This document shows positions 1 through 10,859 of a stretch of DNA of 64,000 bases, in pieces. Both the position numbers and the translations under genes were made by a program. A model generated the notes under the pieces. The model was not told the DNA's origin, did no database searches, and saw only the letters and a program-made list of their open reading frames with translations. Source of the DNA: Isoetes taiwanensis (lineage: Eukaryota > Streptophyta > Lycopodiopsida > Isoetales > Isoetaceae); the NCBI GenBank assembly GCA_021234155.1, contig JAJEKV010000047.1:8720033-8784032 (forward strand), in the 5' to 3' direction. The first letter of the stretch is position 1. Each line of letters opens with the position of its first letter.

Positions 1-223
1 AGATAACTTATGATGATTTTAGATATGATTATTATATTTGGATCCATTCCATGTCATAAGTTATTTGTTGATATAGTCTATGAGGTATGGAATAAAGCCT
101 TGGAAAGGTTGAAGCCTATTCGATAATGATTTCCATTTTAATTTGCCATATAATTCCTTGATCGAGGTCGATCAATCCTGAGAAAAGGAGAAATTAATAT
201 GGTGGTGCTCGAGGGAGCAGCTA

Positions 224-312
224 AGAGAAAGAGAAAGAGAAAGAGAAAGAGAAAGAGAAAGAGAAAGAGAAAGAGAAAGAGAAAGAGAAAGAGAAAGAGA
301 AAGAGAAAGAGA
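224..312. repeat. (GAAAGA)n hexanucleotide microsatellite
   Basis: About 15 uninterrupted copies of an AAGAGA-type hexamer. The complementary strand reads as a poly Ser-Phe frame, which is only a by-product of the repeat. Confidence 0.97.
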
Positions 313-995
313 GGCTATTTTCTATGTCAAACCATAGAACCAAATATCTATGTTTAAATATCCAATGGTTGAAGTTTATTATTACAAGAAATTTATCCCG
401 ACTACCAAGGCTGCCACAAACATTTCTCTTATCCATTTCCCTTATGCTTTGGATGTGAATCTAAAGGCATACTCATTTATGCTTTGGATGTGAATATGAA
501 GGCATACTTTTTTATTAGGCATGAGCTCTTGATGTGCGGTCATTGTATTGTAATTCGGTGAACAATGTCATTTAGATAACTGCGATATCTTATGCATTTG
601 CTAAAGCTCTTTGGGCCATTTCCCACTCGCCATTAAGTTAATTTAATTGGTTGGTTATCTCTCAACTTAATCCAAAAAAGATTATGCTTTTCCATTAACG
701 TCATTAAGTTAAGACTAATTTAACGAATTACGAAAATATACATTCCCATTAGACTTGTTAGGGATCACCTGGGTTAAATTCATAAAATCAACTTAACCTA
801 ACATTTATAATGAGTTGGTGCTTTGCACTAGTAGTTAAGAGGCTTTATTAGGTTGGAGATAACTATATCCATTTCTCACTTTAGTTAAAAGATGCCACTA
901 GGTTAAAGATATCTAAAGTATTTCTTAGTTGTTGAAACCAACAGTCCATGAAGAAATACATGGTTTATTTTTATCTCTGTCCTTTCTATATATTC

Positions 996-1000
<5 letters not shown>
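313..1000. other. AT-rich intergenic stretch
   Basis: No gene is visible. Positions 442-508 hold a tandem duplication of a unit of about 32 bp beginning TTATGCTTTGGATGTGAAT. The rest is AT-rich sequence with scattered TTAAGTTAA motifs and no recognisable feature. Confidence 0.6.

Positions 1001-1002
<2 letters not shown>

Positions 1003-1038
<36 letters not shown>
1003..1038. repeat. (TC)n microsatellite
   Basis: Perfect TC dinucleotide run directly before the tRNA-headed SINE. A second TC run lies directly after the SINE, so the element sits inside or was flanked by a CT-rich target. Confidence 0.95.
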
Positions 1039-1039
<1 letters not shown>

Positions 1040-1040
<1 letters not shown>

Positions 1041-1245
1041 GGTCGTGTTGGCCTAGTGGTTAGTCCACTCGTCTAGCACATTGAGGTCTCGTGTTCGAAC
1101 CTCACTAGGATCTTGGCATCTTAGAACCTTTGGCCCCTGGTATCCTTGTAGGGGGCGATGCTCCTTGAAGGGGGATTGCAAGAACATGCCATGTGCCGTC
1201 GGATGTCCTAAGGGATCTTTGGCTAGTGCTCTGACGTAAAAATAC

Positions 1246-1250
<5 letters not shown>
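1040..1250 (+). mobile_element. tRNA-derived SINE, copy 1
   Basis: The head has RNA polymerase III promoter boxes: an A box TGGCCTAGTGGTTAG near 1048-1062 and a B box GTGTTCGAACCTC near 1090-1102, spaced as in a tRNA. The head is too divergent to fold as a functional tRNA and is followed by a 150-bp non-tRNA body. The 3' end reads GACGTAAAAATACATCA and runs into a TC microsatellite. This resembles the LINE 3' ends in the window (GACGTTAAAATA plus CTTC repeats) and the tail of SINE copy 2 near 59.6 kb. That suggests the LINE machinery mobilised it. Confidence 0.75.

Positions 1251-1309
<59 letters not shown>
1251..1309. repeat. (TC)n microsatellite, possible SINE tail
   Basis: Nearly 30 TC units immediately 3' of SINE copy 1. 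It may be the expanded tail of the SINE or part of the original CT target. Confidence 0.9.
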
Positions 1310-1311
<2 letters not shown>

Positions 1312-1313
1312 GG

Positions 1314-1600
1314 GGGTAGATTATGTCATTGCTAGTTCAGAGTTTGCAAAGGAGGTGAAGCATTTCTCCGTAGGGGACTTACGTACTGAATCAGATCATG
1401 TACCTTTGTTTGTGGAGGTTTATATGAATGGAAAAGCTCTGCATACCATACCTCAACAGTACCAACGCTTGCGCATGCACAAAGATAAAAGTCAGTTATT
1501 TCAAAAGGTATGTGAAGAACGCATTAATAACATTTACTGGCCCACAGATGCGGAGGGAATAAGTGATTTACTTTCTTCAGCTAGTAGAATGTGCTGAACA
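1314..1600 (+). mobile_element. LINE endonuclease C-terminal fragment
   Basis: The frame reads VDYVIASSEF and, about 25 residues on, ESDHVPLFV. These are the last two signature blocks of the apurinic-type (EEP) endonuclease of LINEs: the VDYV strand and the S-D-H catalytic histidine. The frame then continues into a poorly conserved linker and stops at 1597. Nothing upstream of VDYV is present, because the sequence passes abruptly into the TC repeat, and no reverse transcriptase follows. It is a dead fragment. Similar VDYV blocks occur in the - strand LINE pieces near 44.1 kb and 63.35 kb. Confidence 0.7.
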
Positions 1601-1898
1601 TTGCTTTTTGTCCAAAAGAAGATAGGTAAGGCTACCATGTCATTCATAGTTTTATACAGAATGCAAGGTAAACAAGGTGTTGCGCACGTGGGGTTGCCCT
1701 CTGGTGGGCCGAAAGTGTGTTTTCATGTTTCATTTTATTGTGTTGGATCTTATTTGTTTTGTGTGGAGTCGTGTAAATGATATGAACGCAGGTTGTCATT
1801 TTCTTAGCTCAAGAAGGTCCTCATTGTCTATTTGGACTCGACACTTTTGTTTGTAATATGAACCCTATGGTCATTACATCATGTAATTGCGTTGAATC

Positions 1899-2016
1899 GG
1901 GCATTTCGCCAGTAAAGGCACCGGTAATGCCGCCACACTCGGCGGCACACTCGTGGCTCCAGACTTGGCGGTGCACGGGCCTGTTTCCCTGGAGCCTTTA
2001 CTGGGCGAAATGTCCC
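1899..2016. mobile_element. Small foldback element with nested hairpin
   Basis: About 25 bp at 1899-1924 (GGGCATTTCGCCAGTAAAGG and on) recur as an inverted copy at 1991-2016. The spacer holds a second hairpin, GCCGCC against GGCGGC at 1929-1946. The 118-bp unit would fold into one long stem with an inner stem, as foldback MITEs and some small-RNA precursors do. No target-site duplication could be defined. Confidence 0.6.
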
Positions 2017-2154
2017 TCCTCAGGGCAATTACCATGTGGCTGTAGTCATATAGTCATATGGTGTTACTCCAAAAATATATGTTTTCATTGTACTATAAAT
2101 CAGAATTGTCTCCATTTCGTGCTCTTCCATGTTGGCCATGAATTTGATATATGA

Positions 2155-3630
2155 ATCTGGTTTCATATTAGTATTCTCGGAAGTTCTGCTTGCAAAGCAT
2201 CAGCATTAAAGCTGTATGCACAATGTTTGACAGTCATTGTGTACAAAGTCCAATTAGCCTTCCAGAGAGGCTGAACCTTCCAGCGAGGCTGAATAGCATG
2301 AATATGAGTACATGTATAAACTATATTAGTGGTGTCCATCAATGCAGCAATAAGTTAGACAAATAGGGTTTTTAACGTCTATGGAGACTAAATTGGTCCA
2401 AATTGGCCATAGGCCATGCGTATAAAATATGAGTGGATCCAGAGTCCACAACATGTAGTAAAGGCATTACAAGTGCAACAAAAGATTGTAAAAAAGCTAT
2501 GTATAGAATATATGATTTCATTTTTTCGGTTCAGGCTAAGAAAATTCTTCCTTCGTTGTTGTTTGTTCCTTGTTTCTAACGTGTCTCCCATATTAGATTA
2601 TATGCAAGTACGTATATTCTTTCTACACTTGATCTTCGAAATGGTTGGTAGGATCGACCTACTCTGAATCTATTTCTTAGGTCCCATTTATACAAGACTT
2701 TGCCATGTTTATTGATGTGAAATAATAATCGCTTATTTAATCACCTTGGCAAAATCATGGCCTAAGAAAAACACCCTTATATTCTAAAATCCTCTGGAAA
2801 AATTCTCTATATTCGAGAATCTTCTACCAAAATCATGGCTTCCAAGTGCTAAGGACGAAACCTCTACATTCTAGAATCTAAATTCATGGCTTCCTAATGC
2901 TAAGGGATTTGCAAATTAGAGATCCGACAGCGGCAAAAAAGTTACCACAGTGCCATTGCCAGAAGCAAGGACCACGTGTCAACACATGATTGGAAATTTA
3001 AAGAAACCGTTGATTACTTTCGTTAATTGATGGGGGTTGAAAATTCCAACCCGAAAAATGTCTCGAGAGCGCCGCTGGGCTCGACGCCACTGCAGTGTGA
3101 ATTATCTCTTAATGTCATGCTCATTGTACCGTCCCATGTCTTATGATGTGGCATGCCCCTTTGTCTGATGTGGGCATTAACGTCTTATGACGGGGTCTTG
3201 CTTGCCTGATGTGTGTGGGCCTGATGACGGGCTCATTGTACGGTCCCATGGCCCAGCCATGGACGTTTAAACTTAGTTATAGATCCCATTTTTTTACCTT
3301 ATCTTAGCCTACAGATCCGTAAGAAATCAAATAATTCTATTTCACAAAGTTCTCCCGCACATTTACCTCCAGCAGATAACTAGAGGCACGAGATAAATGT
3401 TCTAGAATTTGCTGATATAAAAATCTCCAGATTTCACATTACCATTAGAAGAAGCCTTCTCCCAGTTTTATCCATCAGCCAAGCAGCTACATTTATCATG
3501 ATCATCTGATTTACAAAAAACAGCATAAAATACTTAAAGAGACACGCTTACGAGTGGAAACTAGTACTACCTACGAATATACTATTTAAACAAGAAAAAG
3601 AAGGAAAAAGACCTAGCCTGAAGCAATTCT
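2155..3630. other. Intergenic stretch with small local duplications
   Basis: I see no gene. An 18-bp unit (CTTCCAG-GAGGCTGAA) is duplicated at about 2266-2295. Stretches around 2770-2900 repeat a motif of TTCTAGAATC type with ATCATGGCTTCC. Around 3120-3250 a GCTCATTGTAC-GTCCCATG motif occurs twice. Confidence 0.5.
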
Positions 3631-3650
3631 AGTATGCACGAGGCCGTATT

Positions 3651-5190
3651 TGCTGAACTTAAGCCTATATATGAGAAGAACCGAATGAGATGGTTGAGAA
3701 TGACACTTTCAACATTATGCAGATCGATCCGACGGATCGCGATTCTCGAGCCAGACGAGCATGCAAGAGTTGCATGCGTTGCCTGCATGCATTGCATGCA
3801 TTTCGGGCCTCTCATCCGGTTAGGGGATCGCTATTTCTTCCTGCATTAAGCCTTGACTTCTCATCGGCGCTTTCTCTTCGCCCAGCAGTGTTTCAGGTTA
3901 TGTTCTATGCTCTCATGCAGAGGAGGGGCTTCCTCTTGCATGGGTTGACCTTTCGTGGCATTTCCTATCATTCTTGTTTCTCTTCGACCTGACCTTTCCC
4001 GGGCGATCCCTTTCCGGCGTTTCTTATCGTTCTCGGTTCTCTTCTACCTTGGCTGCGTTGACCTTTCTGGCATCCCTTCTGGCGTTTCCTATCTTTCTCG
4101 TATCTCTTCCTATCCTTCGTCTAAGCTTCTACCTCGGCATTCCTCCACTATGGGGCAATTCTTGAGCCTTCATCTCGGATCGGCGGGAAGTTCTCTTCTT
4201 TTCGAGGCGTTGTTGTGTCATGCGAGTCGCATTTCGAGAATGCTGGTCGATCAGGCCGGATCGCGATTCTCGAGCGAACGGAGCATGCAAGAGTTACATC
4301 GTTACTTTTGCATGCATTGCATGCATTTCGGGCCTCTCATCCGGTTAGGGGATCGCTATTTCTTCTGCATTAAGCCTTGACTTCTCATCGGCGCTTTCTC
4401 TTCAGCCGGTGTTGTTTCGAGGTTATGTTCTATGCTCTCCTCCCTCCCTCCCTTAAGTATTTTGTTTTATATATATTTGTTCGCGTGGCGCGCACTTTAA
4501 TCGACCCTCGCTTTTCGAGGTTTTGTTCTTCTCTATTGTGTTTTGTGGTCTTATCTTGCAGTGCAGGCGTTTAACGACGTTGGTTTCTTTTTGGAGCGTG
4601 GGTTTTTGGGAAGTTTAGCAGTACGGCGTTGTCTAAGCCCAGCGCCTAGGGCTTATCGCTAGGGTTTTTCCTCGAAAACCCGAAAGGGCGGGGTTTTTTA
4701 ATCCCGGCGATAAGCCCTAGGCAGGTACACTAGCCAAACATCTATGATATATTTTTGTATTTTGGGGTCCAGGTGTTATGACTGGATATTCCCTGTATTT
4801 TTTGTTTTTTGGGTAGCTTGCGATATGCAGCTACCCACTCTCTACCATTGTAATTACACTGCTGGGATGAATAGAAAAGCCCCATCCATCGGGCGTTGTT
4901 GTGTCATGCGAGTCGCAGCTCGAGAATGTACGTTCTAACATAGGTTGCTTACCAAGGGTCCGAAAGATTTTATTCTTCTCCTCATGGCCCTTATGTCTCG
5001 TGCCCAAACCAAAACAGTGAAGGGCTGAACTTAAGCCTATATATGAGAAGAACCGAATGAGATGGTTGAGAATGACACTTTCAACATTATGTACGTTCTA
5101 ACATAGGTTGCTTACCAAGGGTCCGAAAGATTTTATTCTTCTCCTCATGGCCCTTATGTCTCGTGCCCAAACCAAAACAATGAAGGCTTA
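3651..5190 (+). repeat. Region of interleaved direct duplications
   Basis: Three duplications are nested here. First, a block of about 160 bp around 3730-3905 (GGATCGCGATTCTCGAGC, a GCATGCAT-rich part, then CGGGCCTCTCATCCGGTTAG) recurs at about 4257-4440. Second, 3651-3719 (GAACTTAAGCCTATATATGAG and on) recurs at about 5026-5092. Third, the following block of about 95 bp beginning GTACGTTCTAACATAGG occurs at 4929 and again at 5092. Frames in the second unit look coding-like (EKNRMRWL) but I do not recognise a family. Origin by local tandem duplication or template switching is inferred. Confidence 0.75.
4644..4722 (+). repeat. LINE 3' UTR motif inside a perfect 16-bp inverted repeat
   Basis: GCCTAGGGCTTATCGC at 4644-4659 is inverted exactly at 4707-4722. 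The spacer carries CCTCGAAAACCCGAAAGGG followed by a T-run and ATCCCGG. The same block lies in the 3' UTR of LINEs near 12.5 kb and 62.4 kb (- strand) and near 47.7 kb (+ strand). Confidence 0.7.
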
Positions 5191-5940
5191 TAAGTGCTCT
5201 TCCATTGTGGCAGAGGTCAGGGATCATATTTTGATCCCATGTCTCTGAGGATCACATTGATGACGGAATGCATTAACATGCAAACACCTGTGAATGATTT
5301 GCCACTAAAGCACAGATATTTTGGGATGGACCATTTTATTCCAAACCCAATGCTATATATAAGACCAACTGTCACTAGCAGGGCACTCGATGCTTGGAGA
5401 AGACGATACAAAGACTTGACAAAGTTCTTGCCTCTATGAACAGACTCATTGCATGTCCAGAGGGGACACCAACATTCACAAAAAGTGGCAAATTCTCTGT
5501 TATCTTCCACCTAGACAGAAGGTATCTAATTTGAAAGCCATTGCATGACATAAGATGGCCGTCGTTATAGCAAACATGGATTGAGACAATGTTTGCTTGA
5601 GTCTACCATCATTTGTAAGAGGATGGACTGATGCAGGGGGGGGGGATGCTGATAGGTTTGGCGTTAGTGGTGTCCATGCTAAGGCATATCTAGCACATCA
5701 TGAATGGAAGGAGATGGCTGAAATAATTCCCCTACCACAGCCGATGCATCCAACAAACCTCGCAAAAAGGCGAGGTATTCAAGAATGATTGCAGTGGGTG
5801 AAATAGTACTCATGGTAAAAGGGGTTTAACTGCCATCTTGCCAAGTGGGTTGCAATGAGTAGGCAACTGCTTGAGAAGATGTAGATAAGGAGAGTCATCC
5901 TCCTAATTCAAAAGTCTCCAAATGAATTTTGAAATGAAGA
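5191..5940 (+). other. Coding-like but unassigned stretch
   Basis: A reading frame of about 80 codons at 5194-5439 (TTG start; contains ALDAWRRRYKDLTKFLPL) and a 63-codon frame at 5597-5788 lie in series. Neither matches a family I know and both break at stops. They could be decayed exons of a captured or mobile gene. A run of nine G at 5637-5645 is the only other feature. Confidence 0.3.
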
Positions 5941-5942
5941 TT

Positions 5943-6290
5943 TTAATTTGAAGTAAGAAGTTTGTCATACCCGGACAACCTGCCCACTTTAAAAGGACAC
6001 ATTTGGACCAGGACACCTTGACCACTGCACCTACTTGTGTACCCCCTCCAAAGGAAGTTTCTAACAATGGCTATGAGTTCTTGCACCTTGGTCCATGGAG
6101 CTAGCAAGCAAGATGCCATATACACTGATGTACTGCTAATGGCCATAATAATGCGATCTGCATGTGACAACTTTGCAGTATTCCACCAAAACAGGTAATT
6201 CACCAACCCTTCTATGGAAAAGCAAGTATAGATGGCGTTGTCAGAGTGTCCAAAGTCCAAAGAGGACTGTACTTCTGCCAATTAACAAGC
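5943..6290 (-). mobile_element. L1-like LINE fragment, region between RT and zinc-binding domain
   Basis: The 112-codon - strand frame contains LSHADRIIMAISSTSVYMAS and, 30 residues on, VRNFLWRG. This is the pattern of plant L1-type LINEs just after the reverse transcriptase (LSxAGRxxLI...FLWxG). The fragment lacks both the RT core and the terminal zinc-binding domain. It is a truncated, non-functional remnant. Confidence 0.7.
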
Positions 6291-7195
6291 ACATTAGATG
6301 CCAGTAAAAATGCATTTATAAGAGATTTAACTAAACTTTTTTCAAATGCCTTTACTTTTCTTTAACTACCTACCTACCTAGCTATCTATCTATCTTTAAC
6401 TTTTATATTGGTAAGAAGTTTATCGAATATTTCATTGTAATTTATATAGCGAAGCCAAAATCACATGACAAATAACAACTTGCATTGTGATGAGATTTGG
6501 GTGGCACTATGCAGACATTGATTCCTATTTATCTAGGAGTTCAATTTTAGCAAGATCACTTTGAAAATTTAAGGGTTATACTTTCCTTCTAAAAAAACAT
6601 TCTCCATAACTTAAGGCCTTATAATGAAAAGAAGAAATAGAACTTGGAATATGTGGTTTTTTTTGGGGGTTGCGGTCGGGGCACCAGTACCATCGAGGAC
6701 ACAAAAAGGTTACCTTCGATGAAGGTCATTCCTAGCTCCCTTTCTTGTTGAATATTTGAAGGTGAAAGCATAAAAAAAGCGTTTAATCTCAACGACGCCA
6801 TGACTGAAAACTTTGTTATAATTATCTTCAATAATCTGCTAACATATTGAATGAAGTTTTGGGGTTTTGTGCTTCTATTATAGCTCAAAATTACATGACT
6901 GATGGCTTTTTGAATCTTATGTATACATAAAGAGCTTATTTGACAGGTAGGTCCCATGGGTAGCCAAGAAATTGCTTTTTGATTTTCAACATGCGCAAAA
7001 AAGTGCATACACCGCTTAAGTAAATTCAATGGGAGCATAGGTTGTGTGATTTATGTGATATGGTGGAAACGGAAGACGAGATACATGTCTAGAACAGATG
7101 CTCATCTAGAGAATGGGATGATAGCTGGGTGCAAGTGGCAATGAGGACATGGTTAAAACAACACACCAGGCCAAAGGCGCAGTGCATGCTAGAGG
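6291..7195. other. Intergenic stretch
   Basis: No recognised gene. A short tetranucleotide tract (CTAC then CTAT units) lies at about 6367-6397 and could be a decayed LINE or SINE tail. A - strand frame of 139 codons (7038-6619) has no recognisable motif and I do not call it. Confidence 0.4.
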
Positions 7196-7199
7196 TGTT

Positions 7200-9450
7200 T
7201 AATCCAGACCAGCAAATTGTTAGCATTCACGAGGAATAAGATCATAACTTTGGGTGTAGGAATGGCGTGGTTATTGGTCATCGATGTCAATATGGTGGAG
7301 AATAATTAAGACAGATGTGGCTGGAGCTCAGAGATGGTGCAAGGCTTTGAGCGAGAACAATGGTTACATCTGTTAGATAGCCTTCATTTGTCTGAGTCAC
7401 TTGAAGATTGTACTTTTACCTGGTACAATCAATGGATGGGTTCAGGACGGGCCTATGCAAGACATGATAGATGTTATATGAATATTTGGTAATGGATCTG
7501 GCGCCCCAACTCACAGGGCAAAACATCATGTCCACCTCAGCCTTGGATCATTCCCCACAATTTATTTCAGTGGGATTCGTCTCAGTCAAACCACAAGAAT
7601 AGTGTTCAAATTAAATACCAGGTTCGTGAATGATGCCGAGTTCTCATGGCGTTGCCAACAGATTTGGTTTTGGGTGATTCGTAATGTTTCTAGAATGGCA
7701 TGCATGGTTAAGGCTTTGACTGCAATTAAAGCTTTTGCAAAGTCCTGGGGAAGATAGCAGGCTCAACTAGATCGGTCATTGTTGAAGGCTTTCTACTCTC
7801 AGTCTTCAGCCAACTGATGGAGTACGAGAGAATGAGATATTGCGCCTCAATGCAGCGGGCGAAGTAAAAAGAGCATCTCAAGCAAGGGAGAAGGCGGGGA
7901 TCACTTGACTAAGAGAAGATGACACTAATTCAAGGATGTTCTTTGCAGCGGCCCAGCAAAAGAAATACGTGACACTGATGTCATCATTGAAGTTGCCTGA
8001 TGGCCAGATTCTCCATCATCCCGATGATATTAAAAATTTTACACTTGGGCATTTCTGTCAGTTTTCGAGGAAAAAATGTATTAGTACAATGATATGATGG
8101 AGGAAATTGTGCTCAGCAAGTTTTTATGTAGGGTGTCAGAGGATAAGATGCAAGAGCTATAGCAACCGCTTATTAAATAGGAGCTCCACGAGAAGTATCT
8201 CGCAATGGCTCCACATAAATGTCCTGGTCTAGATGGAATTCCTGTAGAATTCTTCCAGAAATACAGGGAATGGCTAGGAAATTCAATGTTGCAGATATAT
8301 GAAGATATGGCATGGGTAGAGGCTCTGGATTTTAGACTTAATACTGGTCGCATCTCACTCATTCCTAAAGTGAAAGATCATAGTTCCATATCCGATTGGT
8401 GTCCAATTACTCTACTAGTCTTTGTACATAAGATAATTGCAAAGACTATATCTCTAAGACTTCATCTGCTTTAATAGATTCTATAAATACCATGCAGTCT
8501 GGATTTATATTAGGAAGACACATCCTTAATAGTGTTGCGGCTCCCTTCGAAGGTATTCATTGGGCACGTAGGACTGTCTAGGAGGTAGTTTATCTCAAGT
8601 TAGACTTTGCTAAAGCTTATGATAGCGTCTGATAGGTCTTTTTGAAGAAAATGATGGTGGCATTTGGCTGCGGGACACTTTTATCTTTGTGGTAATGAAA
8701 CTCTTTATTTCTGCTCGAAAGACTGTACTTTGTTGTGGAGAGTCCTCCCGACCTTTAGAGTTGGCCGTGGAATTTGCCATGTTGCTCGTTGGCTCCTTAT
8801 CTCTTCACCATCATCGCAGAAGCACTTTCTCAATTTCTTATCACTGCAGTGGAGGATGGTGTCATAGAAGGTTTGCGGATGGAAGATGGGTCTCAACAAA
8901 TTAGAAATCAATATGCCGATGATACTTTTCTTTTCTTACAAGCAGATGAGGAGAATTTGATAAATGTGAAAGAGCTTTGGATACGTTTTCCATTGCTTCA
9001 AGATGCCTTATGAACTGGGCAAAGTGCTCGAGCTAGTTTCAACCTTATTGACTCACTTCCCTTGGCATATGTGCCCATAGGGTGAACGTTCCAAATTGTT
9101 AGGCATCCCTTTTGGCATCAACATATCTGCCACCATAGGAACACCTGCTGAATTCTTCGAACAAGGTTGGTTACCATACAAATTTGGCAGCAACTAGAGT
9201 GAAATCTCTTGAGAAGAAAGGCATGGGATGCATGTTCTTTGTTGATATACAAGTAGCTCACATAATTTTGCATCAATACAAATGGTTTGAAAGCTCTAGT
9301 TGACCGTGCATCCCTTTGAGAAAGAAAGATAAAATGGGAATTTCAAGGGCTATAAATGGTCTTTAGAGGCAAATCCAATGAAGATCATAGGCATGGAATG
9401 CAATAGTTGGCTACATATAGAATGTAAGAGTATTTAGTATTTTAGCATGC
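7200..9450 (+). mobile_element. Decayed L1-like LINE (endonuclease and reverse transcriptase)
   Basis: Blocks of a plant L1-type polyprotein follow in order with many frameshifts and stops. WLLVIDVNMVEN near 7265-7300 is a decayed form of the GDFNMVE endonuclease block. EQWLHLLDSLHLS and FTWYN follow near 7350-7440. The RT fingers KCPGLDGIPVEFFQKY and ISLIPK lie at 8217-8400. RT motif A, LKLDFAKAYDSV, is near 8598-8632. Motif B, LAPYLFTIIAEAL, is near 8785-8825. Motif C, YADDTFLFLQA, is near 8911-8945. KLLGIPFG is near 9096-9120. The YADD catalytic pair survives, but the polyprotein is broken in at least six places, so the copy is dead. No zinc-binding domain or poly-A tail was found at the 3' side. 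Confidence 0.85.
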
Positions 9451-10019
9451 ACACCACACCATGGATACCATTCCACCATTTCACATGACAAATACATGCT
9501 CGTTAATTATGGTTTACGTCTACAAATCCGTATATCTCAAATTAGGGTTTATAGAAGCATCGAGAACACCGCGAGAGGATGCTATAGGCGATCTCAGAAG
9601 CTCGGAAAGGTCTGTCACAGCTTTCTGACATCTTGGAAGCAATATTTTTTCTCGTTTATTTGCATTTTGTATCTTTAGCAACAGTTTGCTCCGTTTTATG
9701 AACCTCTTCTTGTCGCCATCTTTTCTTCAATGAACAAGAACCATTGCATACTGTTAGAAGCAGGGTAACAACAGCTTCGTTATGCATTGTAGATAGACGA
9801 TGAAAATCGATTTTTTGTGATTTGTATCAAGTACAACAGCCATTTGGGTTAGGCAGAAGAGATAGTTGGATGAGAAAGAATCAAACTTAATAAACAAGCT
9901 GAAATTGCTGGTCAATCCAGGGGGTACTTCTGTATCTAAATTAATGTTTTGATGTTTTCACAGATCTGTAGACAGTTTTGTGTTAATTTTCTGTTGCACC
10001 GAGTTTTCTTCGAATCCTA
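9451..10019 (+). promoter_or_regulatory. 5' flank and leader of the prefoldin 5 gene
   Basis: This stretch separates the LINE remnant from the PFD5 start codon. It has no coding motif and ends GTTTTCTTCGAATCCTA before ATG. Promoter elements cannot be assigned with confidence. Confidence 0.4.
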
Positions 10020-10859
10020 ATGGCGACATCTCTGGTTGAGGAAGTAGGCAAGTTAAGTCTAGATCAGATCAAGCAAGTGAAGGAGCAGGTCGACGGGGAA
10101 CTATCAATTTTGCAGGATAGCCTTGCCAACATCAGAACTGCGGCCACACGATTCGAAATGGCTGCAAAAGCTCTGAATAATCTCTCTCAGCACGCAGCAG
10201 GTGAGTGTATTAGAATATTGCTCCATTAAGCATTTGTGCACATTGATTTTTGTGTTTTTTTGTTACACAAGCACAGGATCATTAGATGTATTTTTAATGA
10301 TCTGCGCATTCCTATAATGAAGGACATGGTTCTCATGTTGTATGTGGTCCTGTTTTTGAAGGAAAGAAGCTATTGATTCCTTTGACAGCATCCTTATACG
10401 TTCCTGGAAAATTGGAGAATGTGGACAAGGTGCTTGTGGATGTGGGGACTGGATACTATATTGAGGTGCTTACAATGATAACTGTCAACTTAAGTGCAGT
10501 TTCTGCTTTTCATTGTAAAAACTGTTTAACCTTGACGCTCGTTAGTGCCTATTTGATTTTCTAATGTTGTAATTCTCAGATCAAATCACTCTGAATTAGT
10601 GCTTAAAGAATGTCACTAAAACAACTATGCCATTGCAGAAAACTGTCCAAGATGGGAAGGATTATTGTGAACGCAAAATTAATTTTCTCAAGGCAAATCA
10701 TGAGAAGCTGGTTGAGGTTAGATTATATGTAACCTTTTTTTATATTTTATTAAAACTAACATATATTTCTTATAGGTGGCTACAGAGAAAAAGAACGCAT
10801 CTGAGCAAGTTACTCTGGTTTTGCAAGCAAAACTACGTCAATCCATGGCAGCCAAGTAA
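10020..10859 (+). CDS. PFD5: Prefoldin subunit 5 (alpha-class), 4 exons
   Basis: Prefoldin is a cytosolic jellyfish-shaped hexamer of two alpha-type and four beta-type subunits that delivers unfolded actin and tubulin to the CCT chaperonin; subunit 5 is alpha-type. Exons are 10020-10200, 10362-10465, 10639-10716 and 10776-10859, all with GT-AG introns and matching phases. They give 148 residues, close to the usual 150. An N-terminal coiled coil covers residues 1-60 ([20 protein letters not shown]). A hairpin region in exon 2 contains [13 protein letters not shown] and VGTGYYIE, the strongest family signatures. A C-terminal coiled coil spans exons 3-4. The ATG is the first in frame and the Leu/Ile heptads start directly after it. 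LINE remnants lie about 0.6 kb upstream and 1.6 kb downstream. No lesion is seen, so I judge it functional. Confidence 0.93.

Noticed and set aside
221-436. Ser-Phe repeat protein frame on the - strand
   Set aside because: It is only the translation of the hexanucleotide microsatellite.
1040-1110. tRNA gene
   Set aside because: A and B boxes are present, but acceptor and anticodon stems do not pair and a SINE body and LINE-like tail follow. The same reasoning applies at 49441, 59835 and 26995.
6619-7038. 139-codon - strand gene
   Set aside because: No domain, no signal sequence and no splice context; it lies between LINE fragments and may be chance.
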